DNA of 64,000 nt from Acanthacorydalis orientalis (lineage: Eukaryota > Arthropoda > Insecta > Megaloptera > Corydalidae): positions 15,861,510-15,925,509 of the forward strand of contig CM068315.1 in assembly GCA_034766995.1 (NCBI GenBank), given 5' to 3'. Positions 55,305-64,000 of the stretch are shown in pieces. The notes beneath the pieces were generated by a model that saw only the letters and a program-made list of their open reading frames with translations, was not told the origin of the DNA and did no database searches. The translations under genes and the position numbers were made by a program. Numbering within the stretch: position 1 is the first letter of the stretch; the number at the start of each line of letters is the position of its first letter.

Positions 55305-55930
55305 GGAGTAGTTGTTGGCTGCACGCTTATCAATATTTGTATAATGGAATTGTATGTATATGTGTGTATGGACGTTTCCAGATTTAAATGTGTGTTACCA
55401 ATATTCGTTACAAAGAATCGAACACATAGTATTATAGTAAATTGCTGAGATTCAGGCTTTCATAAGAATAAAGATTGGATTGATCGAAAATTTCTATTAT
55501 TCGATTTAATAAAACATTACTACAGTAATTAAAACTAGACATTTTTTAAAACAGGTGAAAGTTTAAAAAGAAATTAATATGAATTAATATTTGTAAACTA
55601 AAGTTTTCTAGTAATTACATTTATTTTTTAAACATGAAAATAAGCTCGTTTCCCAACAGATCAGAAATTAGATTCAGTAAAACATTAATACAATAGTGAA
55701 ACTAAAAATATTTTAAAATGAGCGAAACCTCAAAAATGGATAAATTAAAATTAGTGTTTTCAAACTCATTTCTTTGAAAAAGTTTACCACTGATATTTTT
55801 TACGAAATTCTTACTAGCTGATATCTTGCACGCATTTCAATTTGAGAAGACTTGAAGTATTGCATTCGATCTATTTTTCAAACGTTTCTTGCTATTTCAT
55901 GAATGTTGAACTCTTCACTGAGAAATTGAC
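55305..55930. other. AT-rich intergenic DNA
   Basis: Nothing recognised. Confidence 0.3.
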
Positions 55931-55934
55931 TTAG

Positions 55935-56730
55935 TTATAATACTCTTCTGATACTGACTAAATTAATTTTCACAAATTAATTCTAATTTCTATTTTTTGA
56001 TTTAAAAAAAAATTAAATTTACAATTTACAAAAAAATCAAATTGAAAATTTAGAAATCCGATTGTAAAAAGTTCTAAATTTAGAACATAGAAGTCAAATA
56101 TCAGAAAATACAAAATGTATAATTTGGAAACCAAATTTTAGAAAAATACAAATTTTGCTTTAAAAATCCAATTACAAAAAAATCAAAATTTAGACGTTAG
56201 AAATAAGATTTTAGAAAAATACAAATTTCTGTTTAAAAATCTGATTACAAACAAATAAAACTTTTGAATTAAAAATAAAGTTACAGAAAATTCAATATTT
56301 AGAACTTAAGAATCAAATTTCAGGAAATTTAAAATTTAACAATTAGAAATTATATTTCCGAAAAATCTAAATTTAGAAATACGGTTTTAGAAAATCTAGA
56401 ATTTAGAAATCTGATATAGAAAAATACAAATTTAGTAATCAGATTTCAATAAAAACAAAATTTATTATTCAGTAATCAGATATTAGAAAAAACAGAACTA
56501 AAATTTAATATTTAGAAGTCATAACACACTAAAATAAAAAGTTAGAATTTATGTATCGAAATTTTTTGTATCTTGGTGCTCTGAATATGACATTCCTATC
56601 GAAATGTGTAGATCAAAAATGATAAATAATCATTTATTGAAGATTTTTGACTAGAAACAGTTTTTTTATATTTTGTGGAATGAAAAAAGTAATTCATTTC
56701 TGGAAATATGCGTTTATTTTAACCTTTATA
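55935..56730. repeat. FB copy with long minisatellite core (core orientation 2)
   Basis: The left outer end is ACTCTTCTGATACTGACTAA, then TAATTTTCACAAATTAATTC. The right arm is TTTGTATCTTGGTGCTCTGA, ATATGACATTCCTATCGAAA, AATGATAAATAATCATTTAT, TGAAGATTTTTGACTAGAAA, TGTGGAATGAAAAAAGTAAT. About 500 bp of minisatellite separate the two arms. Confidence 0.75.
56020..56530 (+). repeat. AT-rich minisatellite, about 35-40 bp unit, 12 or more units
   Basis: Degenerate units made of AAATTTAGAAATC, AGATTTTAGAAAAATACAA and AAAATCTGATTACAA type words, phased through the core of an FB copy. The same unit in the opposite orientation fills the FB copy at 53731-53945. Confidence 0.75.
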
Positions 56731-56734
56731 GAAA

Positions 56735-57019
56735 TTTTTTAACAAACCTCACGTATCTTAAAAGACAGTAAACTTCAAAGAGTATATTAAAAAAATACTT
56801 GTAACTAGGTAGGTACCTTCATTCTTCTGAATTATAGCCATATTTCGGTACAGTGTACATACATGTTCTTAAACAACAGAACATTAAGAATAGGTATAGT
56901 TATTTCATTCGATACATTCAAAAAAGTGAAACAGAAAATTATTATTACAAACAATAACACACTTCATAATGAGTATATTTGTTGCAGTTTCAGTTCAGTA
57001 ACTGTCTAAGTCATTACGT

Positions 57020-57020
<1 letters not shown>
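56735..57020. other. AT-rich intergenic DNA
   Basis: Nothing recognised. Confidence 0.3.

Positions 57021-57022
<2 letters not shown>

Positions 57023-57090
<68 letters not shown>
57023..57090. repeat. (TA)n microsatellite
   Basis: About 34 TA units. Confidence 0.97.
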
Positions 57091-57092
<2 letters not shown>

Positions 57093-57094
57093 CA

Positions 57095-58395
57095 TAAATG
57101 TACGCAGGTGTAGCATATCATCTCAGATGTCAATATAAGTGTGTTCAGTTTGTATGATTAAAATTACTTGTTTAGGAGCAAATAATTTTAAGCTAACCGT
57201 TCAATAGTGACATTGTTATTGTTTAGTGAACCGAACCAAATTGTTCTATTGTTATATAACGAGCACGTATTAGAACTCAATTTCCTCTTGTTAATTTTAT
57301 ATATCCAATGAATGGAAAATAATTTGTATTCATAAATGAAGTGTCGTTAAATATTTAACGATTTACGATAAACCTAATTATAGAAAAAAGTATACACAGA
57401 TATTGACGGCGTGAGTGCCGATACTTTTCGCATGTTACAGTGTATTACAGTGCCGTGTAAATTGTATAATGGTTGTGTTTCTTACGTCAGAACTAAAACA
57501 AAGTAAATATTAATTGTCGATAGGTGTTGAACTATCGTAACTTCATTTCTGATGAAATTGAGTTATTTATTTTTTGTTCGTGGGAATTAAAATTTTAGAA
57601 ACTGTGAAGATTTTCTATGAACAGTGGTTGAAAACTGTTGCATAAGTGCTCATAACCCTCTCGAATGGTTTAGTAGATATTAGAATGAAACAAAAAAAGA
57701 AAAAAAACTTTGAGAAGTGACTCCTTCTCAAATATTGTTTATTTTTTAATAGAATCACCGCCATTATCCTCCAACGTATTCTTTCCGTAACGATGTCTAG
57801 TGTTTGTTCCTTAAATCAAAGTATCACGGTCGTTTTACTTTGGTGGTGATCGAACTGTGACTTTCCGTAACGATGTGAAATCATACACTTTAAAATTGAC
57901 CCAAGAATTGCTGAGACTGATCAGTTTCAGTATTCTATCATTGTCTTCATACAGAGAAACTCTGATTTCTACTTATTCCAAATACTAAAATATAATCTTA
58001 AATACATGATTTAACTCTGATGATCAAGTTAAAGCTGCCGTGAAGGAATGACTGGAGAAACAGACAGTTTTTTCATTAACGGAATGAAAAAACCTGTGAC
58101 ATTGGATTAAATTTATTGATAATTACGGTGATTATAAGGAAATAATTGTGGTGATTATAAAGAAATGTAAATTTCAGATCAATCATGAATAACTGGTTTA
58201 TTCAATATTTGAAATTTATTTTCAAGTTCTACTGCTTTTCCTCGAGTGTGAGTATTTTCTATGCTCAGTTTTGCTTTCTGACATCTTCAGGTAGATCAAG
58301 TAGATCTAACTGGAGGTATCAGAAGACAAAATCGGTTGTAGAAAATATTCAAATGGTGACGTCGAGGAAATGCAATAAAACTTCATTATATACAG
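57095..58395. other. Intergenic DNA, moderately AT-rich
   Basis: CTTTCCGTAACGATGT occurs twice, 80 bp apart (57781, 57861). A 24 bp segment is duplicated at 58122-58165 (GGTGATTATAAGGAAATAAT and GGTGATTATAAAGAAAT). The 72-codon frame at 58185-58403 has no domain. No gene called. Confidence 0.35.
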
Positions 58396-58399
58396 AGGT

Positions 58400-59105
58400 A
58401 TGAAAAAAGTTTTATGATGGTCGTTTGATAAGTGTGGTAAAAAAGCAAGTTAAACTTCGTTTTTTTTTTTGTAAAAAAAAAACAATTTATAAAAATCGAA
58501 AACATAGTCTCCATTAAAGGCTTCATTCAGCGAGTTTCCAATTTTTTTATTCCGTTGGATAAGTAGCTTTTTCTCAGTCTAGAAAATATGCATTTATGGC
58601 GGCGATGACATCCTCATTCGATGAGAATTTTTTCCCGCCGAGCTAAATTTTCAAGTTTGTGAAGAGAAAGAAGACAGACGGGGCACAAGTCCAGAGAATA
58701 GGATGAATGAGGAATCAATTCGAAGCCTAATGCGTGCAATTTTACCATTGTGATGGTTGATTTGTGGGACGGCGAACTTTTTTGTGGCGAGAAAGCACTT
58801 TTTTGTGTGACAATTTTAGCTGTTTTTGTTTCAGCTTTTCTTTCAAACGGTCAATAATATTGCATAATAGAATCCTGTTATCGTTTTTCCCTTCGTTAAA
58901 TAGTCGATCAGTGATTCCTTGGCAATCCCAAAAAAACAATAGTCATCACCTTCCCAGCCTACAAAACGGTCTTCGCCTTCCTCGACGTATTTTCACCAGT
59001 CGTTGTCCATTGCTTTGTCTGCTGCATCGACTCAGGTGTGTAGTGGTGGATCCATGTTTCATCTACGATGACGAATCGATGCAAAAAGCTTGCTTAGTTT
59101 TTTCC
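58400..59105 (-). pseudogene. GVQW3-type mariner transposase pseudogene, catalytic half
   Basis: Minus strand, read from 59095 down. It begins FLHRFVIVDETWIHHYTPES, MQQTKQWTTTGE and KAKTVL, with the first catalytic Asp in VDETW (about 59048-59067). After a frame change come FWDCQGI, LCNIIDRLKEKLKQKQLKLS and a decayed HQDNAP region. After another change come LHALGFELIPHSSYSLDL, the KFSSNEEV-like segment, YLSNGIKKLETR (family Y..GI.KLE.RW) and the end near METM. The last 40 bases (GGTCGTTTGATAAGTGTGG at 58419) resemble the ends of this mariner group. The DNA-binding half was not found upstream (to the right). The plus-strand 130-codon frame over it is a shadow. Confidence 0.8.
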
Positions 59106-59109
59106 ATTT

Positions 59110-59425
59110 TTACGACAACTGCTACAATTCTCACTTCAAATATCTGTAGAATGTGAACAACGCATTTTTTCTGGTTGAAAAATAATATCTCCTATATAGA
59201 TTTGAAAAATGACACTTGATAGCCGTGACGTTACCAAATTAATGCTGGCGCCACATCATAGAAACTTTCCAAACTTATCCAGTGACCCTTGTAATTTACA
59301 TGTTTTTTTTTTTAAAAAATTAAACATAATGAATGAATTGAAAGGATCACATATTGTCTTGTACTTTAGTTCTCTAAGAATGCGGGTATCTACATCGAAT
59401 TTGAGCATATGCGAGAAACAAAAAT
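59110..59425. other. Intergenic DNA
   Basis: A 72-codon plus-strand frame has no domain. Nothing recognised. Confidence 0.3.
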
Positions 59426-59429
59426 AATT

Positions 59430-59520
59430 TATAATGTTTCAGTGAACATTTTTGATTAGAATTTTTTTGTGGTACAGAGAATGAAAAAAAATTTTTTGAA
59501 ACTCAATAGATATTTGAAAT
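59430..59520 (-). repeat. FB foldback family, outer arm fragment
   Basis: ATTTATAATGTTTCAGTGAA, CATTTTTGATTAGAATTTTT, TTGTGGTACAGAGAATGAAA. Confidence 0.6.
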
Positions 59521-59524
59521 GGTT

Positions 59525-59945
59525 GTATAATGAATCAAAGGTGAAATTAATAAGAAAAAGAATAATAAGTGAATATAAGAGTTTCATTGAACCCTTGTTG
59601 ACTGTTGTAAACTTGTAAATTAAATTATTATGAACATAAATTGAGTCTGAATTTGTAACTTTTCTACACAATGAAAAAAGAATTTTAATATAAAATAGGC
59701 TTGCATAAAATATTAATTCAATATCAACGATTATAATAGTCATTCTTTTTCTAAAAAGAAAAATTTAATATTTGAATTACAACTTTATAATTACGGAAAG
59801 GTCAATATCCATGGAATGTAATCTTGAAGGAAGGTAATCACATCGTATTGTTCTTATTTTATTATAAATAAATACATAAAGAGAGATTCGTTGGTATGAA
59901 TTTAATATTCAGATATTCTAGCTAGATATACATGTTTTTGTATGT
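59525..59945. other. AT-rich intergenic DNA
   Basis: A 95-codon minus-strand frame (59456-59743) is hydrophobic and Phe/Leu/Ile-rich, as expected from T-rich DNA. It starts within an FB fragment, so it is not called. Confidence 0.35.
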
Positions 59946-59948
59946 ACG

Positions 59949-59949
59949 G

Positions 59950-60007
<58 letters not shown>

Positions 60008-60025
60008 ATATGTATGTGTGTGGAT
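59949..60025. repeat. (TA)n microsatellite with TG-rich tail
   Basis: About 25 TA units, then GTATGTATATATGTATGTGT. Confidence 0.95.
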
Positions 60026-60029
60026 GTGT

Positions 60030-60485
60030 ATTAGACTTGCACATTCCCGCTATAATATATACACGAGTTCGTATTCCTCAGATGATTACTTCGAAGCGAA
60101 ATTTTTGCGATGCTATTTTAAAATGTAAACTCCGTGGCATAATAATATAACGAAATCTTTTAAATCTACTAATACATCATGAACCTGGGTCCGAGAAACG
60201 TGCAGCGTTAAAAATCTATGTACCACCGCATTACAATACTCATGTCGATGAATACATACATTTGATAGCACCATGTCTATACAGCATATTATTATTCGAT
60301 ACGGCAGTATTCACACAGGTCGTACCCGAAGCCGGTTGGTTGGCATTATTGATTCTTGCATTATCTATCCGATCAGCTAGTGGACGACGTGCGGCAAGGA
60401 TAGGTACACGTTGACGGTCGGCCCGGGAAAAAATCGCCGTAATTTATTGCCGTAAACAAGATAGAAAAATCGGTACGAACATTCA
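60030..60485. other. GC-richer island, candidate conserved non-coding element
   Basis: Non-repetitive, with CpGs: CCGAAGCCGGTTGGTTGGCA, GGACGACGTGCGGCAAGGAT and GCCGTAATTTATTGCCGTAA. The last word contains a TTTATTG homeodomain-type core flanked by two GCCGTAA. No open frame of note. Confidence 0.45.
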
Positions 60486-60489
60486 CGAC

Positions 60490-60875
60490 AATTAATTCCA
60501 TTCGAAAGAACAAATAAAAAAAAAACAGTTCTTCCTGGTCGACGCGGTTTTGAAATATTAAATGATACTATCTACACGGAGTCTTTTAAATAAATTAACT
60601 TTAGTTGAAAATAAAATTACATCTAATCTGGTCGTGTATAAACAGTTTGTTAATTATCATATTGATTCGATCTAATGAAAAAATAATAGTTGAATCGACG
60701 GAAAAAGATGTTTCGGATGAACACATTGTAATATTTCAATACTTGTTTTGAAATGTTGCTGAGGCGAATTCCTGAAATGCAGATTTGTAGAGATATGCGA
60801 ATCTAAATTCAGTTATAGAAGGTGTTATAATCTGTTGATTGTTTCGAACGATTTTGTATGAATTACTTGAGATTC
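60490..60875. other. AT-rich intergenic DNA
   Basis: Nothing recognised. Confidence 0.3.
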
Positions 60876-60879
60876 AGTG

Positions 60880-62435
60880 TATAAAAATAGACAAAACACT
60901 AGCTAGTATATTATAAAAACTGATCAAGTCAGTGTTGAATCCATGTAGATAATTTAAAATTAAATCTATAATAATTTTCTCATTTATTAAGTTAAAAAGT
61001 AGTCAATGAATCTAGCATTTTATAAATTGAAATTAGAAAAAAGTTGAAATCTTCTACTTATGAATGAAAAATAGAAAGATACGTCTTTATAATAACAACT
61101 TTATAAATAGTTAAGATTTGATAAATAAAATGAGGCAAAACACCATTGCTTAGCATGACAAACGTATCAACTCAGATTTAAATACATAATTAAAACAAAT
61201 TGATAATATCTTGTTTCAAAAATTGTCGAACGAGTGTAACTTTTATACGTTTAAATTCGCTGTTTGTTTCTCGATTGAATCTAAATTTTCTACTTTGGAA
61301 TAAAAAATATAAAGATGCTTGTTGAGAATGAAATTTTTATAATTTTTCAGATTTAATCAACAAAAAACCAGAGTATTATTTTGTTTATTTAATTAAAAAT
61401 TAGTAGATGAGTATCATTTCATAAAAAGTTTGTTTCTTGATTGTATCTAAATCTTGTACTTTAAAATGAAAAACAAATATTTTTCTTCATAATAATATTT
61501 TTATAACCATTTGAAACTCAGTGAACAAAAACAGACAAAACGCCAAATTTCTATCTTGTTTATTTAGTTAGAAATTGGTCAATTAGTATATCAATTTAAG
61601 AATTAACATTAGCACAAAGTTTGTTTCCTGATTTAATTTAAATCTTCTATTTCAATGTATTTAGTTAGTTGGAAAATAATTGCGATTTTTATTCTTACTA
61701 GTTTTTTTCAATAAAAGTGTTATTTTATCGTATTATCATTTTAAAGTGGATTTTTCGATCTGAATTTTAGTAACATTTACTTTGGTTTTATTATTAATTT
61801 TGTTTTCAATTCGGTTATTGAATTCAAGATAGAAAAAAGTAAAGAGCATTTTTTTGTACGAGTTCAAAACGAGTGGTAAAGTAGCAGAAACTGCTCATAA
61901 ACTAAACTGCTTTTAGTGTAACTACTGTCAAAGAACCTACGGTGAAATGATTGTTCCAAAAATTTCGTGCTGGGGACAAGAGCCTTGAGATGATAAGGTT
62001 AAGAGTGTCCTTTTTCATTTCATAATGACCAACTGAAATTGTTACTTTAAATCAATCAAATCCACCCACAACAATTCGACAGCTTGCACAAAAGTTAGGC
62101 GTTAGTCACTCAACAGTTCTGGACCACTTAAAACAACCAGGAAAATCAAAAGGGAGACATATATATATGAATTTGAAGGTCATAGACCGCAATTATTTTT
62201 CTACTAACCTAAAAAAATATATTTTTAATAACATTTTTGTAATTAATTAAAATTCAAATACACAAAAATAGACAAAATTCCATTGCTAGTAAGACAAACT
62301 GTTCAAATTAGTGTTAAAAAGATAATTGATTGGTTTGTTTATTTAGTTAGACATTGGTCAATGAATATATTATTTTGTAAATCAAAATCGGCAAAAAATT
62401 TGAACCACCTAAAGTATAAATTCAAATCGTGTATT
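60880..62435 (+). repeat. Degenerate tandem array (unit about 165-225 bp), interrupted by M1f
   Basis: Landmarks recur in order in each unit: an AAAAACAGACAAAAC box (60886, about 61134, 61362, 61535, 62262), a TTTATTTAGTTA box, and a GTTTGTTTCTTGATTGAATC box (61037 weak, 61262, 61428, 61619). The final unit is split by the mariner at 61662-62211. One unit plus mariner also exists at 1137-1913. Confidence 0.6.
61662..62211 (+). mobile_element. M1f: internally deleted mariner derivative inside a tandem repeat
   Basis: 550 bp with TA at 61662 and 62210. The left terminus is GTTAGTTGGAAAATAATTGC; the right ends CAATTATTTTTCTACTAAC. The plus strand carries a decayed DNA-binding domain: FKTSGKVAETAHKL, then TVKEPTVK, FQKFRAGDKSLE, TTIRQLAQKLGVSHSTVLDH, LKQPGKSKG, followed by the shared deletion junction. 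Frameshifts are present between the blocks. Confidence 0.85.
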
Positions 62436-62439
62436 CGAA

Positions 62440-62820
62440 TGCATTTTCGTAATCCGTGACGGAAGGATTAAGAAACATCATTTATGATTGAAAATAATAA
62501 AAGTGTTCGTCGGTCGACAAACAGAACGAGCCGTAGACATTTTCATTATTATAGGATGTCCGTCAGGACAGGTGCGTGTAAAATTTAGAAGGGTTTAATT
62601 TGTAAGTACTGTAATTATAGTTTTTGACGGCACTGTTTTGTGGACGTATCATTAACCCGAATGGATTGTTAAAAACCGTGACAATAGAACGTGTCGCACG
62701 TATAAACTGTCTTTTGTATGGATATCATATGATATTAAAGCATGCAATAAGAATTTCGTTGTTTGTGTCCGTGGACGGTTTGTATCAATCAGATGGTTGA
62801 AGACGGTACTAACAGGTTTT
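62440..62820. other. GC-richer island
   Basis: Non-repetitive sequence with CpGs (GTTCGTCGGTCGACAAACAG, GGATGTCCGTCAGGACAGGT). No open frame; candidate conserved non-coding element. Confidence 0.4.
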
Positions 62821-62824
62821 CGTT

Positions 62825-63190
62825 CTTGAATTATGTTATATTTTCATATCAAACGTGTATGTAATTCATAAATATTTTTATAGTTTAATGTAAATTTTTG
62901 TGGGGTTAAATATTTTTAAATACTCTCTCGTCTTTATAAATTCAGTTTCTTGTTGTGTTATTCACGGAATGGATCTATAATTAGAACATTTAATACATTA
63001 TCTGAGATGTAGATAAGTATTTAAATAAAGTGGAGGATTTCTTTTTTAAATATTTATCTGTTATTTGAATTTATAATGAAATATCAAATATGTGTATGTC
63101 TGTTTCTAAAATAATAAAAAAAAAACAATATTGAGTATTTTAACCGATAGAATTTTCATTAGTGTGACATCGAATGTTTTTTTTTAAAAA
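62825..63190. other. AT-rich intergenic DNA
   Basis: Nothing recognised. Confidence 0.3.
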
Positions 63191-63193
63191 AAA

Positions 63194-63860
63194 TTGATTC
63201 TCTGTTCTTCTCGACGACGCGATTCTTTTAAAAACTACTTATATGGAAACTCTTCGATTTCATGCTGCTTCTATACGTTTCAATTCCTACGTTCGATTCC
63301 GACCCGTGCGAGGATACAGAACCTCTGTACATGCATTCCGTTCGATTCTGTGTTTGAATTCCATTACAATCTCGACATATCGTCGCGCGGAATGAATTTC
63401 GAACCGTGTGCAGCACACCGACCACCTTAGTGATTTATCCGAAACCGTATCAAACCTGCACTCCGTCGTTCCGGCCCCATTGTATTGTGTTATTGTCTGC
63501 AGTGTTATTTTACATTGCTTGTTTAAATTCCCTGTTTTGTTTGCTTTCTGTGTGGGAGAAACGATTTTGTTGTTGCATGGATGTAACGAAGAATAAAAAA
63601 AAATAACACTGTGGGCACGAGGATACCGAGATCGTGGTCCGTTCGGACATGCTGACTCGTTGGCTTAGATGGCGGATGACTCGCTCTCAGCTCTTGTCTA
63701 GTTGACCGCAGGTTCTTCGTTCTTTCGCGTGCGAGTGTTTTGCTCGAGCATCTGTTGGTATTATGTTACGTACGTGAACGATGATCAACGGTGTCCATAC
63801 TAGCTCCTTGTGTTCTAACAACTCGAGTTTTTATGTACAGGTGTCAGTGATTTTCATCTT
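63194..63860. other. GC-richer right-end region, possible transcript edge
   Basis: About 660 bp with several short overlapping frames on both strands (63194-63430, 63406-63606 plus; 63228-63425 minus), none with a recognised domain. 63600-63830 is rich in CpG and CTCG words and could be a promoter or 5' untranslated region of a gene beyond the window. No splice signals could be confirmed by eye. Confidence 0.4.
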
Positions 63861-63887
63861 TGAATGAACAATGCTTTGTACACTTAT

Positions 63888-63935
63888 AAATATATACATA
63901 CATACATACATACATATATATATATATTATATGTA
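63888..63935. repeat. (TACA)n/(TA)n microsatellite
   Basis: TATATACATACATACATACA followed by TA units. Confidence 0.9.
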
Positions 63936-64000
63936 CATAATATGCATATATTAAATACACATAATCTTCAAGTATTTATAAAAGTGTAATTATTAAAATA

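Noticed and set aside
58764..59156. 130-codon plus-strand frame
   Set aside because: It is antisense to a recognisable mariner catalytic region on the minus strand.
59456..59743. 95-codon hydrophobic minus-strand frame resembling a membrane protein
   Set aside because: Phe/Leu/Ile/Tyr content is explained by A/T-rich DNA, and it begins inside an FB repeat.

Overview
The window is non-coding, transposon-packed, very AT-rich nuclear DNA from an animal, most likely an insect. Three things support this. First, 27.45-27.83 kb is a nuclear copy of mitochondrial 16S rRNA whose conserved blocks read like an AT-rich insect rRNA. Second, the transposon set is typical of arthropods: cecropia/Hsmar1-like and GVQW3-type mariners, Tc1-like, piggyBac-like, RTE-like and zinc-knuckle LINEs. 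Third, no bacterial gene organisation is present. I found no confident exon of a host protein-coding gene and no tRNA. The host sequence that can be glimpsed consists of GC-richer islands (about 0.4, 8.7, 11.9, 16.1, 19.0, 30.2, 33.9, 39.5, 43.9, 46.5, 52.5, 55.0, 60.3, 62.6 and 63.2-63.8 kb). They look like conserved non-coding, regulatory or exon-edge DNA and cannot be named from sequence alone.

Layout. 0-9 kb: a mariner derivative (M1a), a foldback-like family, a duplicated 0.38 kb block (4.2-4.9 kb), a degenerate array of about 138 bp units (6.5-7.3 kb), M1b and a GC island. 9-21 kb: long (TA)n tracts beside two RTE-type LINE 3' fragments, a Tc1-like element with both inverted repeats, and a piggyBac-like element inside the tail of a second Tc1 copy. 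21-34 kb: low-complexity DNA, GVQW3-type and DUF4817-type transposase relics, M1c, the 16S NUMT and M1d. 34-46 kb: a mirror-image pair of MITE+foldback composites (34.4-35.1 and 40.6-41.3 kb), a second piggyBac-like copy, a pogo-like terminus, a mariner pseudogene abutting an opposed transposase fragment (38.2-38.9 kb), and another mariner relic (44.7-45.4 kb). 46-64 kb: M1e with an intact ORF for a DNA-binding domain only, a LINE inserted in a foldback copy with target-site duplication, a 397 bp piggyBac-type MITE, two foldback copies with a minisatellite core, a mariner relic on the minus strand, a tandem array interrupted by M1f, and a GC-richer right end.

The main signals worth a second look are: (1) a six-copy family of identically deleted mariners that keep only the paired-like DNA-binding domain, one with an open ORF; (2) about 27 copies of a palindromic foldback family, some carrying an AT-rich minisatellite as core; (3) two LINE fragments that start at the same internal nucleotide and are both bracketed by (TA)n; (4) Tc1 termini that run directly into (TA)n, suggesting TA target sites seed microsatellites. 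All coordinates and homologies were read by eye, so repeat edges are approximate unless an exact terminus is stated.
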